From assembly GCA_035473255.1 (NCBI GenBank), contig DATIOK010000015.1:1-58642 (forward strand): a stretch of 58,642 bases of DNA. The letters run 5' to 3'. This stretch comes from JAICYJ01 sp035473255. GTDB lineage: Bacteria; Actinomycetota; Thermoleophilia; Gaiellales; JAICJC01. The notes under the pieces were generated by a model that worked only from the letters and a program-made list of their open reading frames with translations, searched no databases and was not told the DNA's origin. The position numbers and the translations under genes are program-made. Positions 45,983 through 54,180 of this stretch are shown piece after piece (positions within the stretch are counted from its first letter, which is position 1; each line of letters begins with the position of its first letter).

Positions 45983-47455
45983 CTAACCCTCGACTGCAGC
46001 GGGCTGACGGCCGTGCGCGCCCTCGTCCTGCGCCTCAGCCGGTGCCCCCATCGCGATCGGCCGCAGCACCAGCACCGCCAGTCCGGCGGCTATCAGGGTG
46101 AACGCCGCTCCGATCAGGAAGGCCACGTGGTAGCCGCCGGTCAGCGCCGCCGCCTGGCTCTCACCCTGGCCGGTCAGCGCGCTCGTACGCGACGCGGCGG
46201 CGCTCGCCAGCACCGCCAGCCCCAGCGCCCCTCCCATCATGAACGAGGTGTTGACGACGCCGGATGCCAGCCCCGCCTCGCTCGGCTCGACGTCGTTCAT
46301 CGCCGCCAGCAGCACCGGGTTGAAGCCGATCCCAGCACCCACGCCCAGCACCAGCATGGCCGGCAGCACATCGGTCAGGTAGTCGCCGTTGACGGGCACG
46401 CGTGCGAACAGCAGAAAGCCGACCGTCCAGAACAGCATGCCGGCGATCAGCGGCGGCCGGATGCCGAAGCGCATCACCAGCTTCGCCGAGACGCCGATCG
46501 AGAACCCGCCCACCAGCAGGTTGGCGGGCAGGAACGCGAGCCCCACCTGCAGCGGCGAGTAGCCGAGCACCAGTTGTAGGTACAGCGCCGACAGGAAGAA
46601 CCACGCGAACATCGCAGCGGCCGACAGCACGCCGATCACGTTGGCTGTGGCCAGGTTCCGCAACCGGAACAGCCGCAGCGGCACCAGCGGCACCTCCACG
46701 CGCGACTCGATCACCAGGAACAGGACCAGCAGCCCCACGGCCACGCCCAGCAGGCCGAGCGTTTGGCCGGTCACCCATCCCACCCGGTTGCCGTTCACGA
46801 TCGCGTAGACGGCGACCATCAGCGCGGAGGTCACGGTCACCGCCCCTGCGACATCCAGCCGCCCTGTCCGCAGCTGCGACCGGTCACCCGGCACCAGGTT
46901 GAGGCAGGCGATGAACACGGCGACGCCGACCGGCAGGTTGACCAGGAAGATCCAGTGCCAGTCGAGCGCATCGGTCAGCACGCCGCCCAGCAGCACGCCG
47001 ATGCTGCCGCCGCCGGCGGCGACGAACCCGATCACGCCCATCGCCCTGGCCCGCTCGCCCGGCTCCACGAACAGCGTCATCACCAGCGACAGCGCCACCG
47101 CCGCCACGATCGCCCCGCCCACGCCCTGCACGGCCCGCGCCGCGATCAGCTCGCCCTGTGCGGTCGAGAGGCCGCAGGCCACCGACGATGCCGTGAACAG
47201 CACCAGGCCGGTCAGGAACAGCTTGCGGTGCCCGTAGATGTCGCCCAGCCGGCCGCCCAGCAGCAGGCACCCGCCGAACGTCAGCAGGTAGGCGTTCACG
47301 ACCCAGGCCAGCGAGGACTCTGTGAACCCGAGGTCGGTGCGGATCGAGGGCAGCGCCACGTTCACGATCGTCGTGTCCAGCACGATCATGAGGTTGCCCA
47401 TGCAGAGCACGATCAGCGCCCACCAGCGCCTGTCCTGTTGAGTCGTCGACCCCAT
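45983..47455 (-). CDS. MFS drug exporter, DHA2/EmrB-QacA family (14 spans)
   Basis: 490 residues with 14 predicted spans. Motifs include LDTTIVNVALPSI (antiporter span 1), GGRLGDIYGHRKLFLTGLVLF (motif A loop) and the motif C-like GGGSIGVLLGGVLTD. It should export hydrophobic drugs by proton antiport. ATG 47455 has GGAGG four bases upstream. The AT-rich sequence just before (CTAAT and a ATCGAT core, 47467-47490) could hold a TetR/MarR operator, but no such regulator is adjacent. Confidence 0.92.
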   Translation of the reverse strand: MGSTTQQDRRWWALIVLCMGNLMIVLDTTIVNVALPSIRTDLGFTESSLAWVVNAYLLTFGGCLLLGGRLGDIYGHRKLFLTGLVLFTASSVACGLSTAQGELIAARAVQGVGGAIVAAVALSLVMTLFVEPGERARAMGVIGFVAAGGGSIGVLLGGVLTDALDWHWIFLVNLPVGVAVFIACLNLVPGDRSQLRTGRLDVAGAVTVTSALMVAVYAIVNGNRVGWVTGQTLGLLGVAVGLLVLFLVIESRVEVPLVPLRLFRLRNLATANVIGVLSAAAMFAWFFLSALYLQLVLGYSPLQVGLAFLPANLLVGGFSIGVSAKLVMRFGIRPPLIAGMLFWTVGFLLFARVPVNGDYLTDVLPAMLVLGVGAGIGFNPVLLAAMNDVEPSEAGLASGVVNTSFMMGGALGLAVLASAAASRTSALTGQGESQAAALTGGYHVAFLIGAAFTLIAAGLAVLVLRPIAMGAPAEAQDEGAHGRQPAAVEG

Positions 47456-47512
47456 GTTGCCTCCGCAGATTAGATGATCGATTCAACCATCCAGCGAAGA
47501 CTTCCCGCGACG

Positions 47513-48403
47513 CTAGCCCGTGGCGCCGGCGATCCGCTGCGGCCCCGCGTACACGTTGAACCGCTCGTCGCGCAGGAACCCCGCCAGGGTCATCCCAAAC
47601 CGGCGGGCGGTGTCGACGGCCAGGCTGGACGGCGCCGAGACGGCGCAGATGATGGGGATGCCGGCGCGCGCCGCCTTCTGCACGATCTCGAAGCTGGCGC
47701 GCCCTGACACCAGCAGGATGCGATCGGACAGCGGCAACCGGCCCGCCAGCAACTCCGCGCCGATCACCTTGTCCACGGCGTTGTGCCGGCCCACGTCCTC
47801 GCGTACGACCAGCAGCTTGCCGGCCGGATCGAACAGGGCGGCGGCATGCAGCCCGCCGGTGCGGTCGAACACGCTCTGCGCGCGTCGCAGCTCGTCGGGC
47901 AACGTCACCAGCAGCGCCGCGTCCACCACCGGCCCGTCGGCCACGGGTGCGCAGCGCGTCTCGATCGCGTCCAGCGAGGCCTTGCCGCAGATGCCGCAGC
48001 TCGAGGTGGCGTAGAAGTTGCGCTGGATCTCGAAGTCGGCCAGCATGCGCGCCACCCCCACGCTGACCACGTTGTAGTGCTGCTCCTCGCGCGGCACCGC
48101 GCAGTAGCGGATCCCTCGCACGTCTTGGGCGCCGTCGATCAGGCCCTCCGTGAACAGGAATCCGGCGGCCAGGTCGAAGTCGTGCCCGGGGGTGCGCATG
48201 GTCACGGCCACGTTCCGCTGCTCGGCGCGAGGCTCCTCGACGCGGATCTCCATCGGCTCCTCGGTGGCCAGCCGGTCGCGGCGCTGCTTGCGACTGCCGG
48301 CCTCCATGGTGATGACGCCCATGCGAGTGGTGCTGGTCGGGCGCTCGATGACGGCGCCGTCACCGTCGGTGGGCAGCGCCTCGGCCGGTTCGTTGATCGG
48401 CAT
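47513..48403 (-). CDS. fdhD: FdhD sulfurtransferase for formate dehydrogenase
   Basis: 296 residues. The active-site loop SSCGICGKAS carries the two Cys, and DVGRHNAVDKVIG and LLVSGRASFEIVQKAARAGIP are signature segments. It delivers sulfur to the molybdenum cofactor of formate dehydrogenase. No fdh genes are in the window. ATG 48403 is set by TATCCT six bases upstream on minus. Internal Met codons further in (MGVITMEAG) are possible but less supported. Confidence 0.94.
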   Translation of the reverse strand: MPINEPAEALPTDGDGAVIERPTSTTRMGVITMEAGSRKQRRDRLATEEPMEIRVEEPRAEQRNVAVTMRTPGHDFDLAAGFLFTEGLIDGAQDVRGIRYCAVPREEQHYNVVSVGVARMLADFEIQRNFYATSSCGICGKASLDAIETRCAPVADGPVVDAALLVTLPDELRRAQSVFDRTGGLHAAALFDPAGKLLVVREDVGRHNAVDKVIGAELLAGRLPLSDRILLVSGRASFEIVQKAARAGIPIICAVSAPSSLAVDTARRFGMTLAGFLRDERFNVYAGPQRIAGATG

Positions 48404-48409
48404 GGCTGA

Positions 48410-48415
48410 AGGATA
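48410..48415 (-). promoter_or_regulatory. Leaderless -10 box of fdhD
   Basis: TATCCT on minus, exactly six bases before ATG 48403. Confidence 0.6.
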
Positions 48416-48507
48416 GACGCCGGTCCAGGCCGTCCCGATCGCCCGGCAGCGTTTGGTCGAAGGTCGCAACGGGTACCTGAAGCCTCAGCCGACGAGGAGG
48501 AATAGAC

Positions 48508-48861
48508 GTGTCTACTGCAGGATGGATCGTGCTGGTCGTGATCGTGGTCGTGGTGATCGCCGCAGTGGCGGCACTCGTGTCGCGTCGCAGGTCACGCGAG
48601 ATGGACATGCGGCGAACCGCCGCGAGCGCACATCGCGAGGAAGCGCTCTCGCGCAGCCGCAGCGCCGAGGCGGCCAAGCTCGAGGCCGATGAGAAAGCGG
48701 CACGGGCGGAGCGCGCGAGGCTCGACGCGGAGGACACCGCGGCCCGGGCCAGCCAGGAGCGCGAAAGCGCCCAGGAGCACATGAACATGGCCGACGAGAT
48801 CGATCCCGACGTCGACCGGTCCCAGACCGAGGATGCCGCGCCTGCGGATGCGGAGCGCTGA
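48508..48861 (+). CDS. Small membrane-anchored coiled-coil protein
   Basis: 117 residues. One N-terminal span (GWIVLVVIVVVVIAAVAALV) followed by RRRSRE and a long charged heptad-like helix (LEADEKAARAERARLDAED) ending in an acidic tail (DEIDPDVDRSQTED). Proteins with this layout are common in actinobacteria, but the function is not known to me. GTG 48508 has GGAGG seven bases upstream. A phospholipase D gene follows after 12 bases. Confidence 0.8.
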   Translation: MSTAGWIVLVVIVVVVIAAVAALVSRRRSREMDMRRTAASAHREEALSRSRSAEAAKLEADEKAARAERARLDAEDTAARASQERESAQEHMNMADEIDPDVDRSQTEDAAPADAER

Positions 48862-48873
48862 GCGCAGCCGCTG

Positions 48874-50319
48874 ATGCCGCTCCGAGACGCCGTCGAGGCC
48901 ATCGACCGCCGTGTGGGCGATGCGGTCTCGGCGGCCGTGCAGGCCCACCACCGCCGGCGCCTGTCGCGTCTGGGGAACGCCGCGCTGGACGCGCCCGCCG
49001 GCGGCTGGGCAGACGACGCGTTCCAGCCGCGGCAGGGAAACACCCTGGAGCTGCTGATCGACGGAGAGCAGGCGTTCGCCCGGATGATCGAATCACTGGA
49101 GCGGGCCACCGAGTACGTGCACATCACCGGGTGGTTCCTCTCCCCTGACTTCGTGATGCGGGACGGCTCCGTCCCGGTGGTGGTGCGCAACCTGCTCGCC
49201 GAGCTGGCCGAGCGAGTCGATGTCCGCGTGCTGCTCTGGGCGGGCGCGCCGGTGCCGCTGTTTCGCCCCTCGAGGCGGATGGCGCGTCAGACCCGGGCCG
49301 AGCTGGTCGAAGCGGGGCGCATCCGCTGCGAGCTCGACCCGCGCGAGCGCCCGCTGCACTGCCATCACGAAAAGACGATCGTGATCGATGGCCGGGAGGC
49401 GTTTGTCGGCGGCATCGACCTGACGTCCCTGTCGGGCGACCGTCGCGACAGCTCCAGGCATCTCGCCCGAGCAGCCATCGGCTGGCACGACGTCACGTCC
49501 GTCGTGGCGGGCCCGGTTGTCTCCGACGTGGCCGAGCACTTCGCGCTGCGCTGGCTTGAGATCACCGGCGAGCGCGTTGCCGTCGGCGCACCCGATCCGG
49601 CCGCCGGATCCTCCACTGTCCAATTCGTCCGCACCGTCCCGGAGCACGTGTACGGCGAGCTGCGCCAGGGGTCGTTCGGCGTGCTCGAGACGTACGTGCG
49701 CGCGATCCGTTCGGCGGAGCGGCTGATCTACATCGAGTCCCAGTACCTGTGGTCGCCGGAGATCGTCGCGCTGCTGGCCGAGAAGCTCCGCGATCCGCCG
49801 CACGACCGGTTCCGGATGCTGCTGGTGCTACCGGGCCGGCCCAAGGGCGGGTCCGACGACACGCGCGGTGCGCTGGCCGAGCTGATCGATGCCGACGGCG
49901 GCGCCGGCCGGGTGCTCGCGTGTTCGCTGTACGCGCCCGCAGGATCGGTCGCCGACCTGATCTACGTCCACGCCAAGGTCGGGGTGATCGACGATCGACT
50001 GCTGATCGTCGGCTCGGCCAACCTCAACGATCACTCCATGTTCAACGACACCGAGGCCGCGCTCGTCACGGATGACGCCGAGCTGGCCACCGCGACCCGT
50101 CACAGGCTTTGGGCGGAGCATCTGGAGTGCTCGATCTCCGAGGCGTCGGGCGACCCCACCGAGCTGATCGATCAGGTCTGGCGACCGAGGTGCGACGACC
50201 AGTACCAGCGCCGCCGGACCGGCCGGCCGATGACCCATCGCATCAGCCGGATCGACGGCGCCTCGCGGCGTTCCGCGCGGCTGCTCGGGCCGCTGCAGGG
50301 CCTGCTGGTCGACGGGTAG
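48874..50319 (+). CDS. Phospholipase D superfamily protein (cardiolipin-synthase-like)
   Basis: 481 residues. Two complete HKD motifs: HHEKTIVIDGREAFVGGIDL (about residue 165) and YVHAKVGVIDDRLLIVGSAN (about 367). No signal peptide or membrane span is seen, whereas cardiolipin synthases usually carry N-terminal spans, so a soluble PLD-like phosphatidyltransferase or hydrolase is more likely. It probably shares a transcript with the preceding small membrane gene. The ATG lacks a good Shine-Dalgarno. Confidence 0.9.
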   Translation: MPLRDAVEAIDRRVGDAVSAAVQAHHRRRLSRLGNAALDAPAGGWADDAFQPRQGNTLELLIDGEQAFARMIESLERATEYVHITGWFLSPDFVMRDGSVPVVVRNLLAELAERVDVRVLLWAGAPVPLFRPSRRMARQTRAELVEAGRIRCELDPRERPLHCHHEKTIVIDGREAFVGGIDLTSLSGDRRDSSRHLARAAIGWHDVTSVVAGPVVSDVAEHFALRWLEITGERVAVGAPDPAAGSSTVQFVRTVPEHVYGELRQGSFGVLETYVRAIRSAERLIYIESQYLWSPEIVALLAEKLRDPPHDRFRMLLVLPGRPKGGSDDTRGALAELIDADGGAGRVLACSLYAPAGSVADLIYVHAKVGVIDDRLLIVGSANLNDHSMFNDTEAALVTDDAELATATRHRLWAEHLECSISEASGDPTELIDQVWRPRCDDQYQRRRTGRPMTHRISRIDGASRRSARLLGPLQGLLVDG

Positions 50320-50341
50320 CGACACGACCGCGGTCGGCTGC

Positions 50342-50347
50342 TAGATT
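50342..50347 (+). promoter_or_regulatory. -10 box of the formamidase-like gene
   Basis: TAGATT eight bases before ATG 50356, no Shine-Dalgarno. Confidence 0.5.
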
Positions 50348-50355
50348 CGCCTGCG

Positions 50356-51219
50356 ATGGCCGACCACACGCTGCCCGCCGAGACGTTCCAGGTCAGCTTC
50401 GACGCGTCGATTCCACCGGCGCTCGAGATCGATCCCGGCGACACCGTCACCTTCCAGACCAGCGACGTCGCATACGAGCGGCTGGCCGCCGGCGAGTCAG
50501 TGGAGGCGATCGGCCTGCCGAACTTCAACCGGGTCACGGGGCCGGTCAGCGTCCGCGGCGCGGCGCCCGGCGACGCGCTGCGGGTCGAGGTGCTGGACGT
50601 GCAGGTGCGGCGGGCCTGGTCGGTGTGGCTGCCGGGGTTCGGCGGCCTCGGTCACCGCACCGAGGCGCAGCGAGCCATGCAGACACCACTGGCCGACGGC
50701 CACGCCCAGATCGGGTCGCACCGAGTGCCGCTGCGGCCGATGATCGGCTGCATCGGCACGGCGCCGGCCGAGGGAGCCGGATCGACCTTCGAGCCCGCCT
50801 ACCCGTTCGGCGGCAACATGGACCTGCGCGAGATGGAGCCGGGAACGACGGTGTACCTGCCGGTGAACGTGGCCGGCGGCCTGCTCAGCATGGGCGACCT
50901 GCACGCCGCCATGGGCACCGCCGAGCCGACGTCGGTCAGCCTCGAGGCGGCCGGCGAGGCGACGCTGCGGATCGGCCTCGAGCCGGCGATGCCGCTGCGC
51001 TTCCCGCGGCTTCGCCGCGGCGGCGAGACGTTCTTCCTGGGCATCGCCGAGAGCTTCAATGAGGCGCACGCGCTCGCGCTTGATCAGGCCTACGACCACC
51101 TGGTCGAGGTGCGCGGGGTCGATCCGTTCCAGGCCTACGCGCTGATCAGCGCCCGGTGCGACATGCGGCTGGGAGGGCCGGCCTCCGCGATCGTGATGAC
51201 GGTGCTGCCGGACGACTGA
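50356..51219 (+). CDS. fmdA: Acetamidase/formamidase family protein
   Basis: 287 residues. Family motifs: TGPVSVRGAAPGDALRVEVL, PMIGCIGTAPAEG, GGNMDLREMEPGTTVYLPV, GDLHAAMGTAEP. Enzymes of this family hydrolyse formamide or acetamide to ammonia and the acid. With an amidohydrolase and fdhD elsewhere in the window, formate handling is possible, but the genes are not linked. A metal-binding His in the GDLHAAMG loop is present. Confidence 0.9.
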   Translation: MADHTLPAETFQVSFDASIPPALEIDPGDTVTFQTSDVAYERLAAGESVEAIGLPNFNRVTGPVSVRGAAPGDALRVEVLDVQVRRAWSVWLPGFGGLGHRTEAQRAMQTPLADGHAQIGSHRVPLRPMIGCIGTAPAEGAGSTFEPAYPFGGNMDLREMEPGTTVYLPVNVAGGLLSMGDLHAAMGTAEPTSVSLEAAGEATLRIGLEPAMPLRFPRLRRGGETFFLGIAESFNEAHALALDQAYDHLVEVRGVDPFQAYALISARCDMRLGGPASAIVMTVLPDD

Positions 51220-51242
51220 GGGGGCCGCGACGCCTAACTGAC

Positions 51243-51268
51243 GAGGCCCCCGCGTGTGCGGAGGCCTC
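51243..51268. terminator. Hairpin between the formamidase gene and tRNA-fMet
   Basis: GAGGCC plus CCGC pair with GCGG plus GGCCTC around a GTGT loop, each arm broken by one unpaired base. It lies directly 3' of the convergent tRNA (minus) and of fmdA (plus) and could terminate either. No T-run. Confidence 0.5.
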
Positions 51269-51275
51269 GAGGAGA

Positions 51276-51349
<74 letters not shown>

Positions 51350-51383
51350 CCGATGCATCGGATTTTACCACAGTGGGCATTGG

Positions 51384-51389
51384 TAGAGT
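51384..51389 (+). promoter_or_regulatory. Leaderless -10 box of the 51396 gene
   Basis: TAGAGT exactly six bases before GTG 51396. Confidence 0.6.
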
Positions 51390-51395
51390 TGCCCC

Positions 51396-51704
51396 GTGCT
51401 GCTGGCCCTGATCATCCTCTGGCTCGTCGTCGTCGTGGCCACCTCGGTCTGGGTGGGTTTGCGCGGGCGCCGCCTGGCCGTGTCCGCCAAGGCCGCGCAG
51501 GCGGAAGTCGACCGCTACATGGAGGCGTCACAACTCGACCTGCTCCCGGCCAAGCTCGAAGAGCTGCAACGGCGCCAGCACGTGCTGAAGGAGGCGCTGG
51601 CGCGGCTGCAGGTCTCGATCGCCGAGTTCATGGTGCTGTACCGCTCGCTCGATGCCGTGCGCCGCCAGCTGACGAGCGCCCGCAGCTTCTTCACGACCAA
51701 GTGA
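51396..51704 (+). CDS. Small membrane-anchored coiled-coil protein
   Basis: 102 residues. One N-terminal span (LALIILWLVVVVATSVWVGL) followed by a helical domain with heptads (LEELQRRQHVLKEALARLQ). I do not recognise the family. The GTG is fixed by the -10 box six bases upstream. The stop overlaps the ppx start (GTGA), so it is translated together with the phosphatase. It could anchor that enzyme, but this is inference. Confidence 0.8.
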   Translation: MLLALIILWLVVVVATSVWVGLRGRRLAVSAKAAQAEVDRYMEASQLDLLPAKLEELQRRQHVLKEALARLQVSIAEFMVLYRSLDAVRRQLTSARSFFTTK

Positions 51705-52609
51705 CCGTGCGCGTCGCCGCCATCGACATCGGCACCAACTCGACGAGGCTGCTGGTCGCCGATACGGACGGTGGGGCTCTGCGCGAGGTGGAGCGGCTGC
51801 TCGAGATCACGCGGCTGGGCGACCGGGTGGACGCCGAAGGGGAGCTGGCCGAGGCGTCGATGCAGCGGGTCGAGACGTGCGTCGCCCGGTACGCAAAACG
51901 GGCCCGCGAGCTGCACGCCTCCACCCCGCTGGCCGTGGCGACCAGTGCCGTCCGCGACGCGACCAACGGTGCCGAGTTCATGCGGCGCCTGGAGCAGCAC
52001 TGCGGTGTGCGCACCCGGGTGCTGACCGGCGAGCAGGAGGCGCGGCTGACGCTGCGCGGCGTCGTCTCGGGAGGGCGGCCGGCCGGAGCCGTGGTCGTCT
52101 GCGACATCGGCGGCGGCAGCACCGAGCTGATCGCAGGCGAGGACGGGCAGGTCGGCTTCGCGGTCAGCCTGAACATGGGCTGCGTGCGGATGAGCGAGCG
52201 GCACCTGCACAGCGACCCGCCCACGGCCGGGGAGGTCACCGCCCTGCGGCACGAGGCGGCCGGAATGCTGCCCGGCGACGTGCCGGCCGGCTCCCTGATC
52301 GGTGTGGCGGGCACCATCACCACGCTGGCGACGATCGACCTCGGACTCGACGAGGAGATCCCGGAGCGGGTCGACGGGCACGAGCTGTCGGTCGACGCGG
52401 TCGCCGCGCAGCTCGAGCGGCTGGCGGCACTGCCGTTGCAGGAACGCCGCCAGGTGCGCGGGCTGATGCCGGAGCGGGCATCCACGATCGTCGCCGGAAC
52501 GGCGATCCTCGCCGAGTTGATGCGTCACCTGGGTGCGGAGCGCCTGACCGTCTCCGAACGCGACATTCTGCACGGCGCCGCGCTCGAGGCGACCGACCCG
52601 CCCGCCTGA
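51701..52609 (+). CDS. ppx: Ppx/GppA family exopolyphosphatase
   Basis: 302 residues, the short actinobacterial form. Actin-like ATPase-fold motifs: AAIDIGTNSTRLLVAD, TSAVRDATNG, VVCDIGGGSTELI and GVAGTITTLATI. It hydrolyses polyphosphate or pppGpp; the catalytic Glu expected in TGEQEARL is present. GTG 51701 overlaps the previous stop. The longer upstream frame crosses the promoter and is rejected. It is the last ordinary gene before the tRNA-Leu island boundary. Confidence 0.94.
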   Translation: MTVRVAAIDIGTNSTRLLVADTDGGALREVERLLEITRLGDRVDAEGELAEASMQRVETCVARYAKRARELHASTPLAVATSAVRDATNGAEFMRRLEQHCGVRTRVLTGEQEARLTLRGVVSGGRPAGAVVVCDIGGGSTELIAGEDGQVGFAVSLNMGCVRMSERHLHSDPPTAGEVTALRHEAAGMLPGDVPAGSLIGVAGTITTLATIDLGLDEEIPERVDGHELSVDAVAAQLERLAALPLQERRQVRGLMPERASTIVAGTAILAELMRHLGAERLTVSERDILHGAALEATDPPA

Positions 52610-52639
52610 CCCGGTCGTGCGGCGGTATCGTCAGGCCCA

Positions 52640-52723
52640 GCCCGGGTGGCGGAGTTGGTAGACGCGGGGGACTTAAAATCCTCTGGCCGAAAGGTCACAC
52701 AGGTTCGAATCCTGTCCCGGGCA
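52640..52723 (+). tRNA. tRNA-Leu (UAA)
   Basis: 84 bases, class II with a long variable arm (TGGCC GAAA GGTCA). Acceptor GCCCGGG/CCCGGGC is perfect, anticodon loop ACTTAAAAT gives UAA, T arm ACAGG/TTCGAAT/CCTGT. Discriminator A, no encoded CCA. TATCGT at 52625-52630 is a likely -10. Its 3' end borders the accessory region. Confidence 0.97.
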
Positions 52724-52774
52724 TCGCATGGTTAAGCGGAAACCCGTTCGGCGTGCCGGCCAGGCCGGGCGGGG

Positions 52775-52795
52775 GTGGGAATCAAAGTGGGAATC
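52775..52795 (+). repeat. Tandem GTGGGAATC repeat next to tRNA-Leu
   Basis: Two GTGGGAATC copies separated by AAA, 52 bases after the tRNA. Read in frame 3 it encodes a WESKWESS-like string, a type of sequence I associate with the ends of integrase genes, but no integrase is complete here. It could be an integrase-arm or regulator site. Confidence 0.4.
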
Positions 52796-52842
52796 GAGCC
52801 TGACTCGGCGGTCGCGTTTATCGACGCCTAACGCTCCCTCGC

Positions 52843-52848
52843 TAGAGT
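52843..52848 (+). promoter_or_regulatory. -10 box of the DUF5678/retropepsin/HTH operon
   Basis: TAGAGT seven bases before ATG 52856, which opens a short leader frame overlapping the DUF5678-like gene. Confidence 0.45.
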
Positions 52849-52855
52849 GACGAGC

Positions 52856-52987
52856 ATGAGCAGGTATACGTCGATGCATCCGTGTAATGACCTTGCAACG
52901 TGGTCGCGAAGAGGTACATTCACGTTGCCACGACGCTTTCGAAGCGGCAACTGTCCTGTGGGGAGGCCAGCGTCGTGCCTGTCGTAG
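52856..52987 (+). CDS. Possible 43-residue leader peptide
   Basis: ATG 52856 follows the -10 box by seven bases as in other leaderless genes here. It encodes MSRYTSMHPCNDLATW and a basic, Cys-containing remainder that resembles nothing I know. It ends 12 bases inside the DUF5678-like gene, so it could couple translation. It may equally be a chance frame in the untranslated leader. Confidence 0.3.
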   Translation: MSRYTSMHPCNDLATWSRRGTFTLPRRFRSGNCPVGRPASCLS

Positions 52988-53169
52988 TTTCGAGAACACC
53001 GGTGCCGGAAGAGGCGTTCAACGAGTACGCCGGCATGTGGATCGCAGTTCGTGAGGGCATCGAGATCGTTGCGGCCGCTGACAGCCTCGACGAGCTTCGC
53101 GAGAATCCGGCGATCGTCGACACCGACGCCTTCTTCCACGTTCCCGAGGCTGGCGCGCTCTTCTTCTAG
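52975..53169 (+). CDS. DUF5678-like small protein
   Basis: 64 residues from GTG 52975, with GGAGG eight bases upstream. The segment EYAGMWIAVREGIEIVAAAD, followed by SLDELRE and a C-terminal FFHVPEAGALFF, matches the DUF5678 pattern (G-x-W-[IV]-A ... VPE). No function is known for this family. It is the first gene of a compact trio with a retropepsin-like gene (11-base gap) and a small HTH gene. Start further upstream at GTG 52900 is possible but that extension is not family-like. Confidence 0.75.
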   Translation: MPVVVSRTPVPEEAFNEYAGMWIAVREGIEIVAAADSLDELRENPAIVDTDAFFHVPEAGALFF

Positions 53170-53179
53170 GGCGAGACCG

Positions 53180-53614
53180 ATTCCGCGGTTCACGACTCCG
53201 TACCTGATCGCGCGCGGCCCTGTCCTGGAAGTGATTGTTCGGTCGTCACCGACCAACGGTGTCCGCGTGAATGGAATAGTCGATAGTGGCGCTTCCACCA
53301 CGTCGTTCCCGTAAGCCCTGGCAGGAGTGCTTGGGATCGATCGGGCCGACTTAGTGCAAGAGGACGACGGCCAGGGCGTCGGGTCATCGTTCAACGTCTG
53401 GTCATGGCCCGGCCAGTTGACGGGCCAGGTCGTCGCCTACGCCCAGCAGCCAGACGGGACGGTCGATGTGCAGTTCTGGGGGCCGGAGTTCCCGCTAACG
53501 CCGATGTTCATCGATCCTGACGACATCCTCTTCGGTCGCGCCGACTTCTTCCAGGCTTTCGTTGTCTCGTTCGCCCCCGGATTGCCCTTCGGCGCATTCC
53601 ACCTAGACGCATGA
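53180..53614 (+). pseudogene. Retropepsin-like aspartic protease interrupted by an in-frame TAA
   Basis: The frame reads RFTTPYLIARGPVLEV, then RVNGIVDSGASTTSFP with the active-site Asp-Ser-Gly-Ala, then TAA at 53312-53314, and continues without a shift as ALAGVLGIDRADLVQEDDGQ through to TGA 53614. The joined product (about 143 residues) has the length and layout of single-domain clan AA proteases. The stop sits right after the catalytic loop, where homologues usually have a Lys or another residue before LA..LG. No ATG/GTG/TTG precedes the conserved start; ATT 53180 after AGGGCGAG is the best guess. The 3' end overlaps the HTH gene (ATGA). Confidence 0.75.
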
Positions 53615-53787
53615 ACGACCAGCACCGCCAGGAGCTGCTTCGCTCGTCGGCCGTCTACGCGACGGCGAGGCTCGCGTTCGCGAATGCGATCGTAATCGCG
53701 CAGCGGGCCGGCGAGACGGACGAGGAGATCGCGCACGTCACCGGGTACACCGTGCCGATGATCCGCTCTGTACTCCGCTCCTCGTAA
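53611..53787 (+). CDS. Small helix-turn-helix protein
   Basis: 58 residues. It begins NDQHRQELLRSSAVYATARL, and the second half (AGETDEEIAHVTGYTVPMIR) is a clear helix-turn-helix. It is acidic in front and basic in the recognition helix, so DNA binding is plausible, perhaps as regulator of the trio. ATG overlaps the retropepsin stop. Two broken copies of the same gene lie at 55036 (3' half) and 56703 (5' half), so it belongs to a multicopy family in this region. Confidence 0.8.
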   Translation: MNDQHRQELLRSSAVYATARLAFANAIVIAQRAGETDEEIAHVTGYTVPMIRSVLRSS

Positions 53788-53929
53788 GGGGGCGTTCTAA
53801 AACCGGCGACGCATGCGAGCGGGATTGCATCGACGGTCGACCCCTGAAATCCCGGGGCCTGGCGTACCTGATCTTCTCGAGCCCCCCAAGGAGAGCCTGC
53901 CGCTCGGCGACTCGAACCAAAAAGCCAGC

Positions 53930-53967
53930 GGCGGCCCGCCAGTTCGCAGGGGAATCGGCGGGCCGCC
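53930..53967. repeat. Strong hairpin (11-bp perfect stem)
   Basis: GGCGGCCCGCC and GGCGGGCCGCC pair perfectly around a 16-base loop. It lies 143 bases after the HTH gene in a stretch with no gene. It may be a terminator without T-run or a recombination site. Confidence 0.6.
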
Positions 53968-54180
53968 TAGCTCTTAGGAAGGGCTCACCACCGAAGCCCC
54001 ATCCCTGAGCCAGCCATGCTAGGCGAACCCAACGAGAACACGCGGTGAAGATATGGTGAGGAAGCGGTGAGCGAGAGGGGCCTGCACACGGCTGGCTCCG
54101 ACTACGAGCGCCGCGCGAGCGTCCGAGTTCGCACGAGGCCATCGATCCGCAGCGCCTTGTCCGGTCACCCTTCGCGCGTC
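53968..54180. other. Stretch without a supported gene
   Basis: From 53788 to 54299 (512 bases) I see no convincing coding region. The stretch holds the hairpin at 53930, the phased repeats at 54044 and the promoter at 54181. Confidence 0.6.
54044..54070 (+). repeat. Three helically phased GGTGA repeats
   Basis: GGTGA at 54044, 54055 and 54066, a strict 11-base period, with A/G-rich spacers. Spacing of one helical turn is typical of protein binding arrays such as iterons or integrase arm sites. Confidence 0.5.

Noticed and set aside
52673..52999. Minus-strand frame of 108 residues running through tRNA-Leu
   Set aside because: It reads through the tRNA gene and has no family match; at most the part outside may be integrase debris.
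52828..53394. Minus-strand frame of 188 residues
   Set aside because: Opposite strand carries DUF5678-like and retropepsin sequences with a ribosome site; the antisense product has no motif.
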